From Candidatus Fermentithermobacillaceae bacterium (lineage in GTDB: Bacteria > Bacillota > Sulfobacillia > Fermentithermobacillales > Fermentithermobacillaceae): 64,000 bases of DNA. This document shows positions 27,542-37,002 of the stretch, piece after piece (position 1 is the stretch's first letter; each line of letters starts with the position of its first letter). The notes beneath the pieces were generated by a model. That model worked only from the letters and a program-made list of their open reading frames with translations. It did no database searches and had not been told where the DNA came from. The position numbers and the translations under genes were made by a program. The stretch spans positions 35,727 to 99,726 of the forward strand of contig DUQH01000141.1 of assembly GCA_012837895.1 (NCBI GenBank). Direction: 5' to 3'.

Positions 27542-27868
27542 ATGAAGACTGTCAGACTGGAAGAGCTCGCCAAAGTCATAAGAAGCAAGAACGCAGGGCC
27601 CGACAAGGTGACCTTTGATATCATCTTCAAGAGCCGGGACGACTACGAAGCTGTCAAGGCTAGCAAAGCACTGACTCCTGAAACGGTTACAAAGCTGTTT
27701 GGCGTTAGTAAGGACAAGCTCAGTGATTTTGTCGAGTACGATCCTGCATGCGCAATAAAATTCACCCTATACAGGTCCATACCTAGCGGCAGCCCTGGGG
27801 ATGGAGATGTCTTTGGTTGTCAACAGTATCCGCCTCTGATGGGCCTGGAAATCCCGCTCCAAGCGTAG
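27542..27868 (+). CDS. DUF4387 family protein
   Basis: Small protein of 108 residues matching DUF4387: LEELAKVIRSKNAGPDKVTF, then VTKLFGVSKDKLSDFVEYDP and the near-invariant PSGSPGDGDVFGCQQYPPL. The family is usually encoded directly after an AtuA-type gene and is thought to be its small partner, though the reaction is unknown. Here it follows the broken AtuA gene by 13 bases, and its AAGGAGG site overlaps that gene's stop codon. The reading frame is intact, so decay of the cluster is recent or this subunit retains a use. Confidence 0.88.
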   Translation: MKTVRLEELAKVIRSKNAGPDKVTFDIIFKSRDDYEAVKASKALTPETVTKLFGVSKDKLSDFVEYDPACAIKFTLYRSIPSGSPGDGDVFGCQQYPPLMGLEIPLQA

Positions 27869-27900
27869 GGTAAGTGTTAGTAGTTTAGGGTAATTATTAC

Positions 27901-27934
27901 GTCACGGGGGAGTCACTCGGACTTCTCCCGTGAC
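27901..27934. terminator. Bidirectional terminator after DUF4387
   Basis: GTCACGGG (27901-27908) pairs with CCCGTGAC (27927-27934), with further inner pairing AGT/ACT. It lies between convergent genes and serves either strand. Confidence 0.65.
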
Positions 27935-27973
27935 TCATTGCCACAAGAGCCCCGGTCCCTTACCCGGAGTTCA

Positions 27974-29788
27974 CTAGCTGCCTAGTCTTTGTACTAACAA
28001 GTAGAACCCTACATAATTGACCATGGGTTCCCTGCCGTCCGGGTACAGCTCGCATCGCATGTTGGTTATAATAACCTTGATTCGCAAGTTAGCGCTGAGG
28101 CCTTCAAACACCATATCTTCAGGTTTGAAGGTTCCGTTAGCTACCCTATCTCCCGGTTTGGAGGTTCCGTCAGCTTCTAAGCCCTCATCGCCTGACACCA
28201 CGTATTTGTGTTGGATGGATCTGATGAAGTCCGCAAAAGAGCCTTCCCATTCGATCTTGCCGTCCAAGCCTATGGATATGCGATGGCTTCTTTCGTCATA
28301 GGTTGCAAGGATGTCATCTTGGGACAAGGATGCCGTTTCCTCATAGTATGACCTAGTGAAATCGAACAGGTAATCATATTCGCTTATGTCCGCGCTCCAG
28401 TTTTGCGCTTCGTAGTAAAACCAGTGCACGGGAATTGGAACGCCGGCCTCTATGTACGGGAACCCGAAAACCTCTTCAAACTGATCAAATGTAAAACCTG
28501 CCGGCACCAACGCTATGTCTGACAGGTCATGATATATGTCGAAATACTGTAAGATGGCTGCTATCTCCCGGCGATCTGAAGGTTCAATCTGGGCAGATGG
28601 TTGAATGGAACCGTCTCTTATCATGCCGTACTGGGCGCAAATACCTTCAAGCCTGCGGTTTTGGCTCCATTTGGACACAGAAAAACTGCTCCACGGGCCT
28701 ATCACCGACAACAGGGCAATTAATGCCAGTGTAACAGGTATTACAATGCGCCTTCTGGCCTTAGACAGGTTAAGGTAAAGCATCATGCCGAATAGCCACA
28801 AACCCAGGACCAGTACATAGTACCGGTTTTCAGTGATCCCGTAATGTTTGATTCTGATCCCAAGAGACGCGAACATCATGGCCAGAAGCGGGATTACAGC
28901 TTTAGGGAAGTAACGGGAGAAGGTGCCTGCCCATTTGTTTGACTCTGCCAGCGGCCAGGTAAACAGCAATATTGCAGTGGTGAATACTGCATACCACAGC
29001 ACCAGGTGGGACACGAGCCCCACAGGCCATTCCCAGGTGACCAGTATCTTAGCGAAGTACAGGTAAAGGATGAACGTATATACTGCCAGGATAGGTGTGA
29101 CGACGTAAACTATGAGGTTACTGAGTGTCTTTGGGTAGTCAGCAGTTGGAATCTCTGTACCGGGCTCAGGAATTCCCGCCATGAACAAGAACGGCGCTAC
29201 CACACCGGCCATGACAAACCATGTGTGCAGGTATATCCGGTAAGATAGATCCAGGGAAAACAAGTAGTTCACCGTTGCCGTTATGGCCGCGAGTCCCATA
29301 AACAGCACTGCTGAAAACAATACTGCTATTACTGCCTGGGTGAACAGCTTAACTACATACATCTCCAGGCCGCGGCCCTTTCCCAAGTTGGGTATTATGA
29401 AAAACAGCAAGAAGAGGAAGACGCATATACCTATATGCCTGCTCACAGCAACGAAAGTGAGTCCTTGTAGCATGGTAAAGGTAGCCCAGGTGATCCCTGA
29501 TGCCGAGACCAGGGCAATGAGATTGCCTGCGAGTGCAGGGTTTGACTCCGGGGCTTTTTTCCCTGACTCCCACAGCAATATGGCGCACCATGACGCTAGA
29601 ATTCCTGCCACGAGGGCCAGGGATTGCCTGCCTAACTCGTCCGGGGAACCAAGATACTGTTCTGATGTAGTCCTGATTAGCGTTGCAGTAAGAATTATTG
29701 TTAATCCAACAGACGCCCAGAACCGCCTTAAAGTAGGGCCTGCAGAGGCCACCATCCGCTGGACTAGATCCCTTAACTCGTTCTTCAT
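27974..29788 (-). CDS. DUF4153 family polytopic membrane protein
   Basis: 604 residues with about ten to twelve hydrophobic helices through residue about 370, then a soluble C-terminal domain of about 230 residues. The segment FASLGIRIKHYGITENRYYV between the later helices is the hallmark of DUF4153 proteins. The soluble part contains a short internal repeat (SKPGDRVANG/FKPEDMVFEG). A GGGAGA site precedes the ATG. The next gene upstream on this strand (pepF) is 76 bases away, so they may be co-transcribed. Function of the family is unknown. Confidence 0.8.
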   Translation of the reverse strand: MKNELRDLVQRMVASAGPTLRRFWASVGLTIILTATLIRTTSEQYLGSPDELGRQSLALVAGILASWCAILLWESGKKAPESNPALAGNLIALVSASGITWATFTMLQGLTFVAVSRHIGICVFLFLLFFIIPNLGKGRGLEMYVVKLFTQAVIAVLFSAVLFMGLAAITATVNYLFSLDLSYRIYLHTWFVMAGVVAPFLFMAGIPEPGTEIPTADYPKTLSNLIVYVVTPILAVYTFILYLYFAKILVTWEWPVGLVSHLVLWYAVFTTAILLFTWPLAESNKWAGTFSRYFPKAVIPLLAMMFASLGIRIKHYGITENRYYVLVLGLWLFGMMLYLNLSKARRRIVIPVTLALIALLSVIGPWSSFSVSKWSQNRRLEGICAQYGMIRDGSIQPSAQIEPSDRREIAAILQYFDIYHDLSDIALVPAGFTFDQFEEVFGFPYIEAGVPIPVHWFYYEAQNWSADISEYDYLFDFTRSYYEETASLSQDDILATYDERSHRISIGLDGKIEWEGSFADFIRSIQHKYVVSGDEGLEADGTSKPGDRVANGTFKPEDMVFEGLSANLRIKVIITNMRCELYPDGREPMVNYVGFYLLVQRLGS

Positions 29789-29864
29789 GGAAGTCTCTCC
29801 CTGACTCAGATTTTGTAGCCTGGCTAAGTAGCAGAACCACCCGGGCTAGGATGCTGTTTCATCT

Positions 29865-31652
29865 TTAGAAGCTATTCACCGCTTCGCCCACCAATTCACC
29901 TACAAAAGCTACCGCTTCCCGGATAGGATCAGGCTTAGTCATATCCACTCCTGCCATCATAGACAGTTCCAGGGGCTTCTTGGTTCCACCTAACTTGAGT
30001 ACTTCTATCCATCTTTCAGCTGCAGGAGTCCCTTGTTCGCGGATAGCCTTGGCCACAGCGGTACCGATGGTAAGACCTGCCGAGTAGGTGTACGGGTACA
30101 GACCGCGGTAGTAGTGGGATTGACGCATCCAAACGAGCCTGGCACCGTCATCAATTTCCACTTCGCCGCCCCAGAATTCATCCAGGATTTCACCTTGGAC
30201 CTTGTTTAGCAGGCTAGCTGTTATGGGCCGGCCTTGCTCCGCCAGGGCATAGAGGCGGCGCTGCAATTCGCCTTCAATCAGGTGACGTACAAAGTTGTGG
30301 TGATAGGTTTTGAGAAGCTGCATAATCAACCAGCGGCGACGCCGCACGTCAGAATCTTGTGAAAGGATGTAGTTGCCTACCAGTATTTCGTTGATTGTTG
30401 ACGGTGCTTCAATGAAGAACATGGTGGGCCTGGTGTTGCTGAAACTCTGGTATCTCTGGGCCAAAACTCCTTGTCCGGCGTGGCCTAGCTCATGGGCAAG
30501 GGTAAGGGCTGTCCTGAGGCTGTTATCCCATTTGAGGCAGATATATGGATGGACTCCATAAACCGAAGAACAAAACGCTCCGGTCCTTTTGCCCAGGTTG
30601 TCAGCCCTATCGACCCAGCGATTCTCTAAGGCGTTCTTCATTATCTCAGTGTACTCGGGGCCAAGCACTGATAGGGCGTTGATTATGATGTCTGATGCTT
30701 CTTCCCAGGTGGTTTCAGGTTCGAACTCAGGATCCAAGGGGGCTTCTATGTCGCAATAGAGCATCTTATCAAGGCCAAGCACTTCTTTCCTCAACCTGGC
30801 GTACTTGCGCATGTGTGGTGCCAGTTCCGTGAGGATGATATCGTGCAGGCTATTGTATATGTCAACAGTAACTTCCTGCTGGTGCAGGATCATGTGTATA
30901 GCTGATTCGTATCCCCTGAGTTGGGCCAAGGTTACGCTTTTCTTGACTTCAGTGCCCCAGGTCCCTGCGTAAGTGTTCTGGTAAGCTTTCATTACCCTGG
31001 TGGTTTCTGCGTATGCATTGCGCCTCAGCACCATATCGAGGTGATCTTCGTGATCGCCGAAGGTCATGGGATGCAGTTTGCCTTTGCTGTCAGGTACAGG
31101 GTTGCAAGACAGGTCTGCAGTCCTTGATCTTTCGTATATCATGCCTGGTGCGTTCAAAACTTCTCCGAGGGCTGCCAAAGCTGCTTCTGTATCCGGATGG
31201 AGCTGGTAAGGTTTCTGTTCTATCATTTTTTCTATGGTGATGCGGAAAGGTTCAAGTCCTGGTTCTTCAGCTAGATATTTTTCCAGGGTTCCATCAGGCA
31301 AGGTTAACGGTTCCGATGTAACGAAGGAAGTTTCAGCACGGATACGTGCGGCCAGGGACATTGCCCGCGCGGCCATTTCCTGGTACTCAGGATTGGTGCC
31401 ATCGCTCGCCAGATGTAGCGATGCATAAGAAACCACCTTTACAAGCCTCTTCATCAGAGCTTCCAGGGCTTCACAACATGCCAACAGTGTCTTTGCACTT
31501 TCGCCGAGTTTACCTTTGAACTTGGTGACCTGGCCGGCCATTGATGCTACTTCATTGAACTCTGATTCCCACGCTTCCTTGGTCGGGAAAATATCGGCCA
31601 GCTTCCACGTTTGTTCCTCGGGCACCTCGGACCGTTTAGGCAGTCGGACCAT
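29865..31652 (-). CDS. pepF: Oligoendopeptidase F (M3B family)
   Basis: Cytosolic zinc metallopeptidase that cuts short peptides. 595 residues, normal for the family. The zinc motif HELGH is at 387-391 in LTLAHELGHAGQG, followed by the downstream Glu in FFIEAPSTINEI, which supplies the third ligand. Other M3B features are YPYTYSAGLTIGTAVAK near the C-terminus. ATG has an AGGAGGGG site about 6 bases upstream. Together with C69, TldD/E and the transporter genes it fits peptide use as a nutrient source. Confidence 0.95.
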   Translation of the reverse strand: MVRLPKRSEVPEEQTWKLADIFPTKEAWESEFNEVASMAGQVTKFKGKLGESAKTLLACCEALEALMKRLVKVVSYASLHLASDGTNPEYQEMAARAMSLAARIRAETSFVTSEPLTLPDGTLEKYLAEEPGLEPFRITIEKMIEQKPYQLHPDTEAALAALGEVLNAPGMIYERSRTADLSCNPVPDSKGKLHPMTFGDHEDHLDMVLRRNAYAETTRVMKAYQNTYAGTWGTEVKKSVTLAQLRGYESAIHMILHQQEVTVDIYNSLHDIILTELAPHMRKYARLRKEVLGLDKMLYCDIEAPLDPEFEPETTWEEASDIIINALSVLGPEYTEIMKNALENRWVDRADNLGKRTGAFCSSVYGVHPYICLKWDNSLRTALTLAHELGHAGQGVLAQRYQSFSNTRPTMFFIEAPSTINEILVGNYILSQDSDVRRRRWLIMQLLKTYHHNFVRHLIEGELQRRLYALAEQGRPITASLLNKVQGEILDEFWGGEVEIDDGARLVWMRQSHYYRGLYPYTYSAGLTIGTAVAKAIREQGTPAAERWIEVLKLGGTKKPLELSMMAGVDMTKPDPIREAVAFVGELVGEAVNSF

Positions 31653-31745
31653 TTTACCCCTCCTGTCAACCGGTATTAGGCCTCTGTCTTATTGCAGAGC
31701 AACCCGGTGAATATTTCCAGGAGCGAACGGTCAAACCCTTCAAAG

Positions 31746-32198
31746 TTATTCCAGATCTGATGTGCAATGGGGACATTTGACTGCCTTGATGGAGATCTCG
31801 CTTTGACAGAACGGACAGGTCTTGGTCGTAGGAGGAGCCGGTTCCTCAGTTGCAGGGGCAGGGACTGCAATTGACCTTAGCTTGTTCACTTGCTTTACCG
31901 TGATGAAAAGCGCAAAGGCGATAATCACAAAGTCTACTATCGTGGTAATAAAACTGCCGTAATTCAAAGTTGCAGCGCCGGCGGCTTTAGCTTCCTCGAG
32001 GGTTTGATAGATGTTTCCGTCCAGGGCGAAGAACAGATTGGAGAAATCCACTTTTCCCGTTAACAGTGAGACCAGAGGCATAATCAGGTCATTGACCAAA
32101 GAAGTGACAATCTTGCTGAATGCTCCGCCGATCACAACCCCGATTGCCAGATCGACAACGTTGCCTTTCATCGCAAATTCCCTAAATTCTTTCCACAT
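31746..32198 (-). CDS. mscL: Large-conductance mechanosensitive channel with C-terminal zinc-ribbon
   Basis: Pressure-release channel, 150 residues. The N-terminus [20 protein letters not shown] and the first helix [20 protein letters not shown] are nearly invariant in MscL; the second helix is at about 75-100. The C-terminus departs from the standard form: after a Pro/Ala/Thr linker it ends in two CxxC knuckles ([18 protein letters not shown]), a rubredoxin-like zinc ribbon seen in some clostridial MscL proteins. The start follows a GGAGG site; a longer open frame upstream has no family character. Confidence 0.93.
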   Translation of the reverse strand: MWKEFREFAMKGNVVDLAIGVVIGGAFSKIVTSLVNDLIMPLVSLLTGKVDFSNLFFALDGNIYQTLEEAKAAGAATLNYGSFITTIVDFVIIAFALFITVKQVNKLRSIAVPAPATEEPAPPTTKTCPFCQSEISIKAVKCPHCTSDLE

Positions 32199-32304
32199 AG
32201 GATTGCCTCCGTTCATGTTGGATTTTGGCCAGGACAAGCCAGCCTTGGTTTGATAATAGAGGGTATTGGGAAGGAGATCTAGTATTAGATGATGGGGGAT
32301 TGTC

Positions 32305-33291
32305 ATGAAGTCATTTGTCGTTGAACCAAGGCCTCCGGCATACTTGTCCCTGGCGGATAGCGAGTGGGAAGAAAAGGTTGAAAAGAGCAGGAAACTCATG
32401 TCGCCGTGCGTCTTGTGCGCAAGGCGCTGCAAGGCGGAGCGGAAGCCTTCAGAGTCCCACTCATCCGGTTCAGAGGCTCGGCGTGAACGTACCAGGCACT
32501 CCCGTGATTGCCCCATAGGTGTTTGCAATACCGGAGATATGGCCAGGGTGGCAAGCTTCGGCCCTCATTTTTGTGAGGAGCGTCCCCTGGTTGGCAGGCG
32601 CGGCTCAGGCACCATCTTCTTTGCAGGATGTAACCTAAAATGCAGCTACTGTCAGAATTACGACATTGCACATCTCGACCGGGGATGGGAAATAACAGAT
32701 GAGGAACTAAGCCGCATCATGTTGAGGGTGCAGGAGATGGGCTGCCACAATGTGAACCTGGTATCTCCCACCCATGTAGTTCCCAATATCGTTGCTGCCG
32801 TGAGATTGGCTGCCGGCAAAGGGCTGAACACTCCCATAGTCTACAACACGGGAGGGTATGATTCCCTGGAAACCCTGGAAGTCCTCGACGGGATAGTGGA
32901 CATATACATGCCTGACATGAAATACGGGGAATCTGGTCCGGCTGAGGAGTTCTCCATGGCGCCTGACTATCCTGAGGTGAACTTCGAGGCTGTGAAGGAG
33001 ATGCACAGGCAGGTAGGGGACCTGGTAACGGATAAGAACGGAGTAGCCGTCCGTGGCCTACTGGTAAGGCACCTGGTCTTGCCAGGCGGGATGGCAGGAA
33101 CCGAAAAGGTTATGGAGTTTATTGCCACTCACATCTCCAAGGATACTTACGTAAACATAATGGCGCAGTACCGGCCGTACTATAAAGCTGTGGGACACCC
33201 TGTGATTGGCAGGAGGGTTTCAGGCACTGAATACCACCATGCCCTGGACATTGCCCGGCAGGCTGGGTTGACCAGGGTCCGTGCCTTTTGA
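32305..33291 (+). CDS. Radical SAM protein, PflX/PflA-like activating enzyme family
   Basis: Iron-sulfur protein of 328 residues. Cys109, Cys113 and Cys116 in CNLKCSYC form the 4Fe-4S cluster that splits S-adenosylmethionine. Upstream, two more cysteine groups ([12 protein letters not shown] and CPIGVC) give the extra Cys-rich N-terminus typical of the uncharacterised PflX group (COG1313). [19 protein letters not shown] and YMPDMKYG are shared with glycyl-radical activases. The N-terminal region has an insertion rich in Ser, Arg and His (about 47-68). No glycyl-radical enzyme is encoded beside it, so its target is unknown. GGGGGAT precedes the ATG. Confidence 0.85.
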   Translation: MKSFVVEPRPPAYLSLADSEWEEKVEKSRKLMSPCVLCARRCKAERKPSESHSSGSEARRERTRHSRDCPIGVCNTGDMARVASFGPHFCEERPLVGRRGSGTIFFAGCNLKCSYCQNYDIAHLDRGWEITDEELSRIMLRVQEMGCHNVNLVSPTHVVPNIVAAVRLAAGKGLNTPIVYNTGGYDSLETLEVLDGIVDIYMPDMKYGESGPAEEFSMAPDYPEVNFEAVKEMHRQVGDLVTDKNGVAVRGLLVRHLVLPGGMAGTEKVMEFIATHISKDTYVNIMAQYRPYYKAVGHPVIGRRVSGTEYHHALDIARQAGLTRVRAF

Positions 33292-33405
33292 TCCGCTATT
33301 CTGAATCGCCATGCTGTTCTACCCCAGCCCTGCCGGTTTCTCCAGTAATCTATCATTGTTTCAAATGGTTCTTACCAGTTCTTGTTAGCGTGTAGTACTC
33401 GCCTA

Positions 33406-34182
33406 TTATTGGCCTTCTGTGTCCGCCGGTTCCCCGGCTCCATCTTTTTCTTCGCTGCAGGGTGAACCATTGCCGGGCGAACCGGTATCTTCGTTGACCT
33501 CTCCCATAGCGTCGCATGTTTCAGTGCATATATCTCCGGCTTCTTCTGTTTGATCGCCCGCTTCGTCACTTGCAGCCATACGCTGGTCTTTCGACGAAGA
33601 CCCTCTTGTTAAAGCAGGTGAAAGCACCAGAGAACCTACTAGGGCAATCAGCACCCCGCCCAAAGCTGATTTCAAGATGAACGGCTTGATCTGATCCGTT
33701 GCGTCACGGGCTAGAGATTTCAGCGGGCCTACCATGCTCAAGGAACCTGAAATGTCACCGCCTGACCGCCACGGCACCGATATTGCCACCTGGTCTTGCC
33801 CAGCCTGTGGCAAATCAAACGAGTTGGTCTCGCCGGTTGTAATTGTTGACTTGAGCACCTCTGATTCAAGGCTCTCTCCTGCAAGTGAGTGTTCCAATGA
33901 TGAATCTACAACTACAGTGCTGTCAGAATCTGTTATGAGCACACGCATTCCTGTATTGTAGTAAATCCAGGCTGCCACTTCACGGCAAGTTTCACTGTCC
34001 CCGGCGGGTGCATCCAGTTCAACCACTGCACCGGCCAGCTGCTCGGCGCTGTTCTTGACCTGTTCAATTGCAGAATTGAGGAAATGGTCCTGAAGCAGCC
34101 GTGCTTCAACCGCCCCCATGGATACGACTACTACAAGGCTCAATGCTACCATTATTGCCATTGTTTTTGCTCTGGAAACCAT
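33406..34182 (-). CDS. Membrane-anchored sensor-like protein with acidic tail (orphan)
   Basis: Not assigned to a named family. 258 residues: an N-terminal membrane helix (about 7-25), an extracellular domain of about 120 residues that includes MRVLITDSDSTVVVDSS, a pattern seen in the sensing domains of histidine kinases, a second helix (about 168-188), then a cytoplasmic tail of about 60 residues strongly enriched in Glu, Asp, Gly and Ser. There is no HAMP, kinase or response-regulator domain. It follows the HerA-like ATPase gene by 90 bases and may be co-transcribed. It could be a truncated kinase or a true stand-alone sensor. Confidence 0.6.
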   Translation of the reverse strand: MVSRAKTMAIMVALSLVVVVSMGAVEARLLQDHFLNSAIEQVKNSAEQLAGAVVELDAPAGDSETCREVAAWIYYNTGMRVLITDSDSTVVVDSSLEHSLAGESLESEVLKSTITTGETNSFDLPQAGQDQVAISVPWRSGGDISGSLSMVGPLKSLARDATDQIKPFILKSALGGVLIALVGSLVLSPALTRGSSSKDQRMAASDEAGDQTEEAGDICTETCDAMGEVNEDTGSPGNGSPCSEEKDGAGEPADTEGQ

Positions 34183-34272
34183 GCTGGAATCACTTCCCTC
34201 TCAAAGTGTCTGTGTTCCATATTGCTCCGAACCCCAAAACTTCCGGTGCAACACTAACCTCCATTATCTCAC

Positions 34273-36816
34273 TTATGTCAACCCGGGGACAGCTGTTGCA
34301 ATAAACTGGCGCACAGGAACCCATACCAGCATCAGCTGGTTCACTGAAATGTCCTTCTTGTAAGGCCGGATAACATACGGTTCAAACGATTCGTTCGACG
34401 GGTTGAGCTTTTCAATCAACCCAGCAGTTTCCTGATGCAATTCATCTTCCAGCGCCAGGAGCTGTTCTCTGTATCTTTCTGCTGTTTGCTCCCGGCGCTC
34501 TACCTCCTGCTGGTGCCGGGAATACCTGCTTGCACTCCTTGCAGTGGTGGTAGCCCTGCCTATAGTTGACTGGCTTATTTTTTTGTTACCCAGGAGGGCG
34601 GTCAACAGGGTAGCACCCATGGAGATAGCTGTTTGCATTTGCTGCTGCTTGGCTTGGACTTTCTGTCTTTCTACCGCGTCTTCTGCACTCCTGAGTCTTG
34701 CCTCAGCCGCCTCAATTTTAGCAGCGTATTTCTTGCGGAGTGCATCCAGGGCTTTGTCCCTTTTCTCCCGGAACTGCTTGTCAAGACGGAGGCGGAAATC
34801 GCGTTCTGATTCACCCGGCAGGGAGTATTCCTTTAGTGTAGGGCTCACCAGAAGTTCCAGCCGCTGTGTCCGGTACAACCAGTCGGCAAACTCCCTTCTC
34901 CATGAGGTGTAGTTCTTAGCAACCCCTGCCTGCGCGGGAACTGAAGCGAAGGGTATTCCTGGTACCGGCGAGCTTTCAAGGTCTGAGATGGCAACATCAA
35001 GCTCCATTGCCTCATCCCATTCGACGCCATGGGGGTCGGCTGAAAAAGGCGCGGCTAAAAGGTAAGTCTTGGCCATGTCTGTCTTGCTTTTTGTATCCCT
35101 GAAGGCCACTTGTGCGCTGCCCAGGATCATGGGCATGTACACAAACCGGTTATCTCTTGCACTTCCCCCTATAGGAAGAAAACACTGCTTTATGTCAGGG
35201 GGTAGAACCGGGATGTCACAGCTTGTAGAGGCAAGAGGGCCAGTGCTAGGCGCAGTGCCTGTTAGGGGTATGGCGACGCTGCTAGGTACAGTTGTTGCGC
35301 CTGGCATGGCGACGTTGCGGAACACAGTTCCTGCGCCGGGGGCGGTGACGCTGTGAGGCACAGTGTCTGTTACAGGAATACGTTCAGGGATATGTTTCGC
35401 ATGGGTGTCTGCCAGGCGGGATATCTGGTCTCCGGTGAGGGGTCCCCTGAGGTACGACATTACCCATCTGGTTTCGAAAATTACCGGCCTGTCATCGTGA
35501 ACGTTGTTCATCAGGAACACTCTTTTGCCCAAACCAGAGAGGATTTTGTCCATGTCACGCCTGTTAAACTCCATTCCCTGGGTGACGGCCGCTCCTTCCA
35601 GCCCATCCAGCACACGCATTTTGTCACGCTCTGTTTGAAGCCTGCCAATAAACCAGGTTCCTGCGTTTGACAGTCCCTTGTAGTCAAGGTCCACCGGGTT
35701 CTGGGTGGTAAGCAGTACGCCCAAACCAAATGCCCGTGCCTGTTTGAGCAGGGCGAGGAGTGGCGCTTTAGACGGGGGATTGGCAACAGGCGGGAAGTAC
35801 CCGGCGATTTCGTCCATGTACAGTATTGCCCTTAGACTGGTTGTGCCAGGCTGAACCCTGGTCCAGCTTAGCACTTCGTTGAGCAGTAGCGATACAAAGA
35901 ACATCCTTTCTGCGTCGCTCAGGTGAGCTATTGAGAATATGGAAATCCTGGGCTTCCCGGCAGAGGTGTACAAGATGTTATCTATGTCCAACGACTCCCC
36001 CTGCATCCAAGGGGCAAATCCGGGCGCAGCAAGGAGGCTGTTAAACCGCATTGCCAGTTTGAAACGCTCGCCTGCGGGGAAGAAGGACTCAAGGCTCATC
36101 ACGCCTATCTGGTCAAACGGCGGTTCGCTGATCTGATGTATAAGAGTAGGTAGATCCAGGTCAATGCCATGTTGCCACGCAGTGAACAGTATATTTGATA
36201 CCAGTATGTGTTCCCGGCTCTGGACAGGGTCGGCTGTAAGCCCGATCAGCCCCAGCAAGCTGCTTGTAGTCCCAGTGACCCTTTCAGAGAGCAGTTCTGT
36301 GTCTTGTATTATTTCCCTTGGAGGAGCCGAAAAGGATCTTAGGATGGAGACCGGGACCCCGGCAGTGCTCCCAGGAGTGTATATGGTGAATCCGGCAGAG
36401 TGCTTCAGGCGCCTGATGCGTTCACCGTCCTGACCCCAGGCGGCCAGGCCTTCCCTCCAGAGGGTTGCTTGGGCCGCTGCGTACTCGTCAGGCGAAAGGT
36501 TATTCTTCCGCGCGTCATCTTCGTTTATCCACGGCCGGAAATCCTGAGGCTCAAGGTTGGGGAAAGTAAGCAGCAGGTTCGGCATGTCTCCTTTCGGATC
36601 GATGATTATTGCCGGGATGCCGTCTATTGCAGCTTCTTCCAGAAGGGCAATGCATAACCCGGTCTTGCCGCTTCCTGTCATCCCCACGCACACCCCGTGG
36701 GTAACCAGATCCCTGGAATCGTACAACACGAGCCCGTCCAGGGGCTTCCTCGCGGCCAAATCGTAAGGCCGGCCAAGGTAGAATACACCTAGTCTCTCGT
36801 AATCATATGGATTCAT
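34273..36816 (-). CDS. HerA/DUF87-type ATPase with C-terminal coiled coil
   Basis: 847-residue ATPase of the FtsK-HerA superfamily. Walker A GMTGSGKTGLCI lies near residue 48, followed by IPAIIIDPKGDMPNLLL, and Walker B is in RAILYMDEIAGYFPP; the arginine/sensor region includes LGVLLTTQNPVDLDYKG. A Pro/Thr/Val-rich linker (about residues 485-530) is made of degenerate 12-residue repeats. The C-terminal third holds a long charged coiled coil (about 670-800, with EKRDKALDALRKKYAAKIEA). ATG 36816 follows a GAGGAG site. Such proteins are found alone in many Firmicutes and Actinobacteria; DNA or conjugation-related roles are proposed but unproven. Confidence 0.75.
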   Translation of the reverse strand: MNPYDYERLGVFYLGRPYDLAARKPLDGLVLYDSRDLVTHGVCVGMTGSGKTGLCIALLEEAAIDGIPAIIIDPKGDMPNLLLTFPNLEPQDFRPWINEDDARKNNLSPDEYAAAQATLWREGLAAWGQDGERIRRLKHSAGFTIYTPGSTAGVPVSILRSFSAPPREIIQDTELLSERVTGTTSSLLGLIGLTADPVQSREHILVSNILFTAWQHGIDLDLPTLIHQISEPPFDQIGVMSLESFFPAGERFKLAMRFNSLLAAPGFAPWMQGESLDIDNILYTSAGKPRISIFSIAHLSDAERMFFVSLLLNEVLSWTRVQPGTTSLRAILYMDEIAGYFPPVANPPSKAPLLALLKQARAFGLGVLLTTQNPVDLDYKGLSNAGTWFIGRLQTERDKMRVLDGLEGAAVTQGMEFNRRDMDKILSGLGKRVFLMNNVHDDRPVIFETRWVMSYLRGPLTGDQISRLADTHAKHIPERIPVTDTVPHSVTAPGAGTVFRNVAMPGATTVPSSVAIPLTGTAPSTGPLASTSCDIPVLPPDIKQCFLPIGGSARDNRFVYMPMILGSAQVAFRDTKSKTDMAKTYLLAAPFSADPHGVEWDEAMELDVAISDLESSPVPGIPFASVPAQAGVAKNYTSWRREFADWLYRTQRLELLVSPTLKEYSLPGESERDFRLRLDKQFREKRDKALDALRKKYAAKIEAAEARLRSAEDAVERQKVQAKQQQMQTAISMGATLLTALLGNKKISQSTIGRATTTARSASRYSRHQQEVERREQTAERYREQLLALEDELHQETAGLIEKLNPSNESFEPYVIRPYKKDISVNQLMLVWVPVRQFIATAVPGLT

Positions 36817-36893
36817 GTAAGAACCGCTCCTCATTATCTTGGTTTGGACCACTTTTCGCCAGCGTCAGGTGCTATCCCTTTATCACAAGGTTT

Positions 36894-36906
36894 TTCGTGT
36901 CACGAA
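36894..36906. promoter_or_regulatory. Palindrome in the HerA-tldD2 divergent region
   Basis: TTCGTG-T-CACGAA is a perfect 6-bp-arm palindrome in the 186-base gap between divergent genes. It may be an operator for either side. No clear -35/-10 pair was identified. Confidence 0.3.
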
Positions 36907-37002
36907 GGAAGGAGCTGCGAGAGAGCTTGCAGAAGGGACAAATAGGGCAATGTTGGAAAAACATGAAAACAGGGAAAACCGGGAAAGAGGTGACTTTTCT
37001 GT

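Noticed and set aside
28017..28301. Plus-strand frame opposite DUF4153
   Set aside because: It lies wholly inside a well-supported gene and shows only reverse-complement composition.
32199..32528. Upstream extension of MscL
   Set aside because: The extension has no family character and the GGAGG site selects the MWKEF start; it mostly mirrors the radical SAM gene on the other strand.
34544..34912. Plus-strand frames within the HerA-like gene
   Set aside because: Ser/Arg-rich shadow frames of a coiled-coil coding region, without ribosome binding sites.
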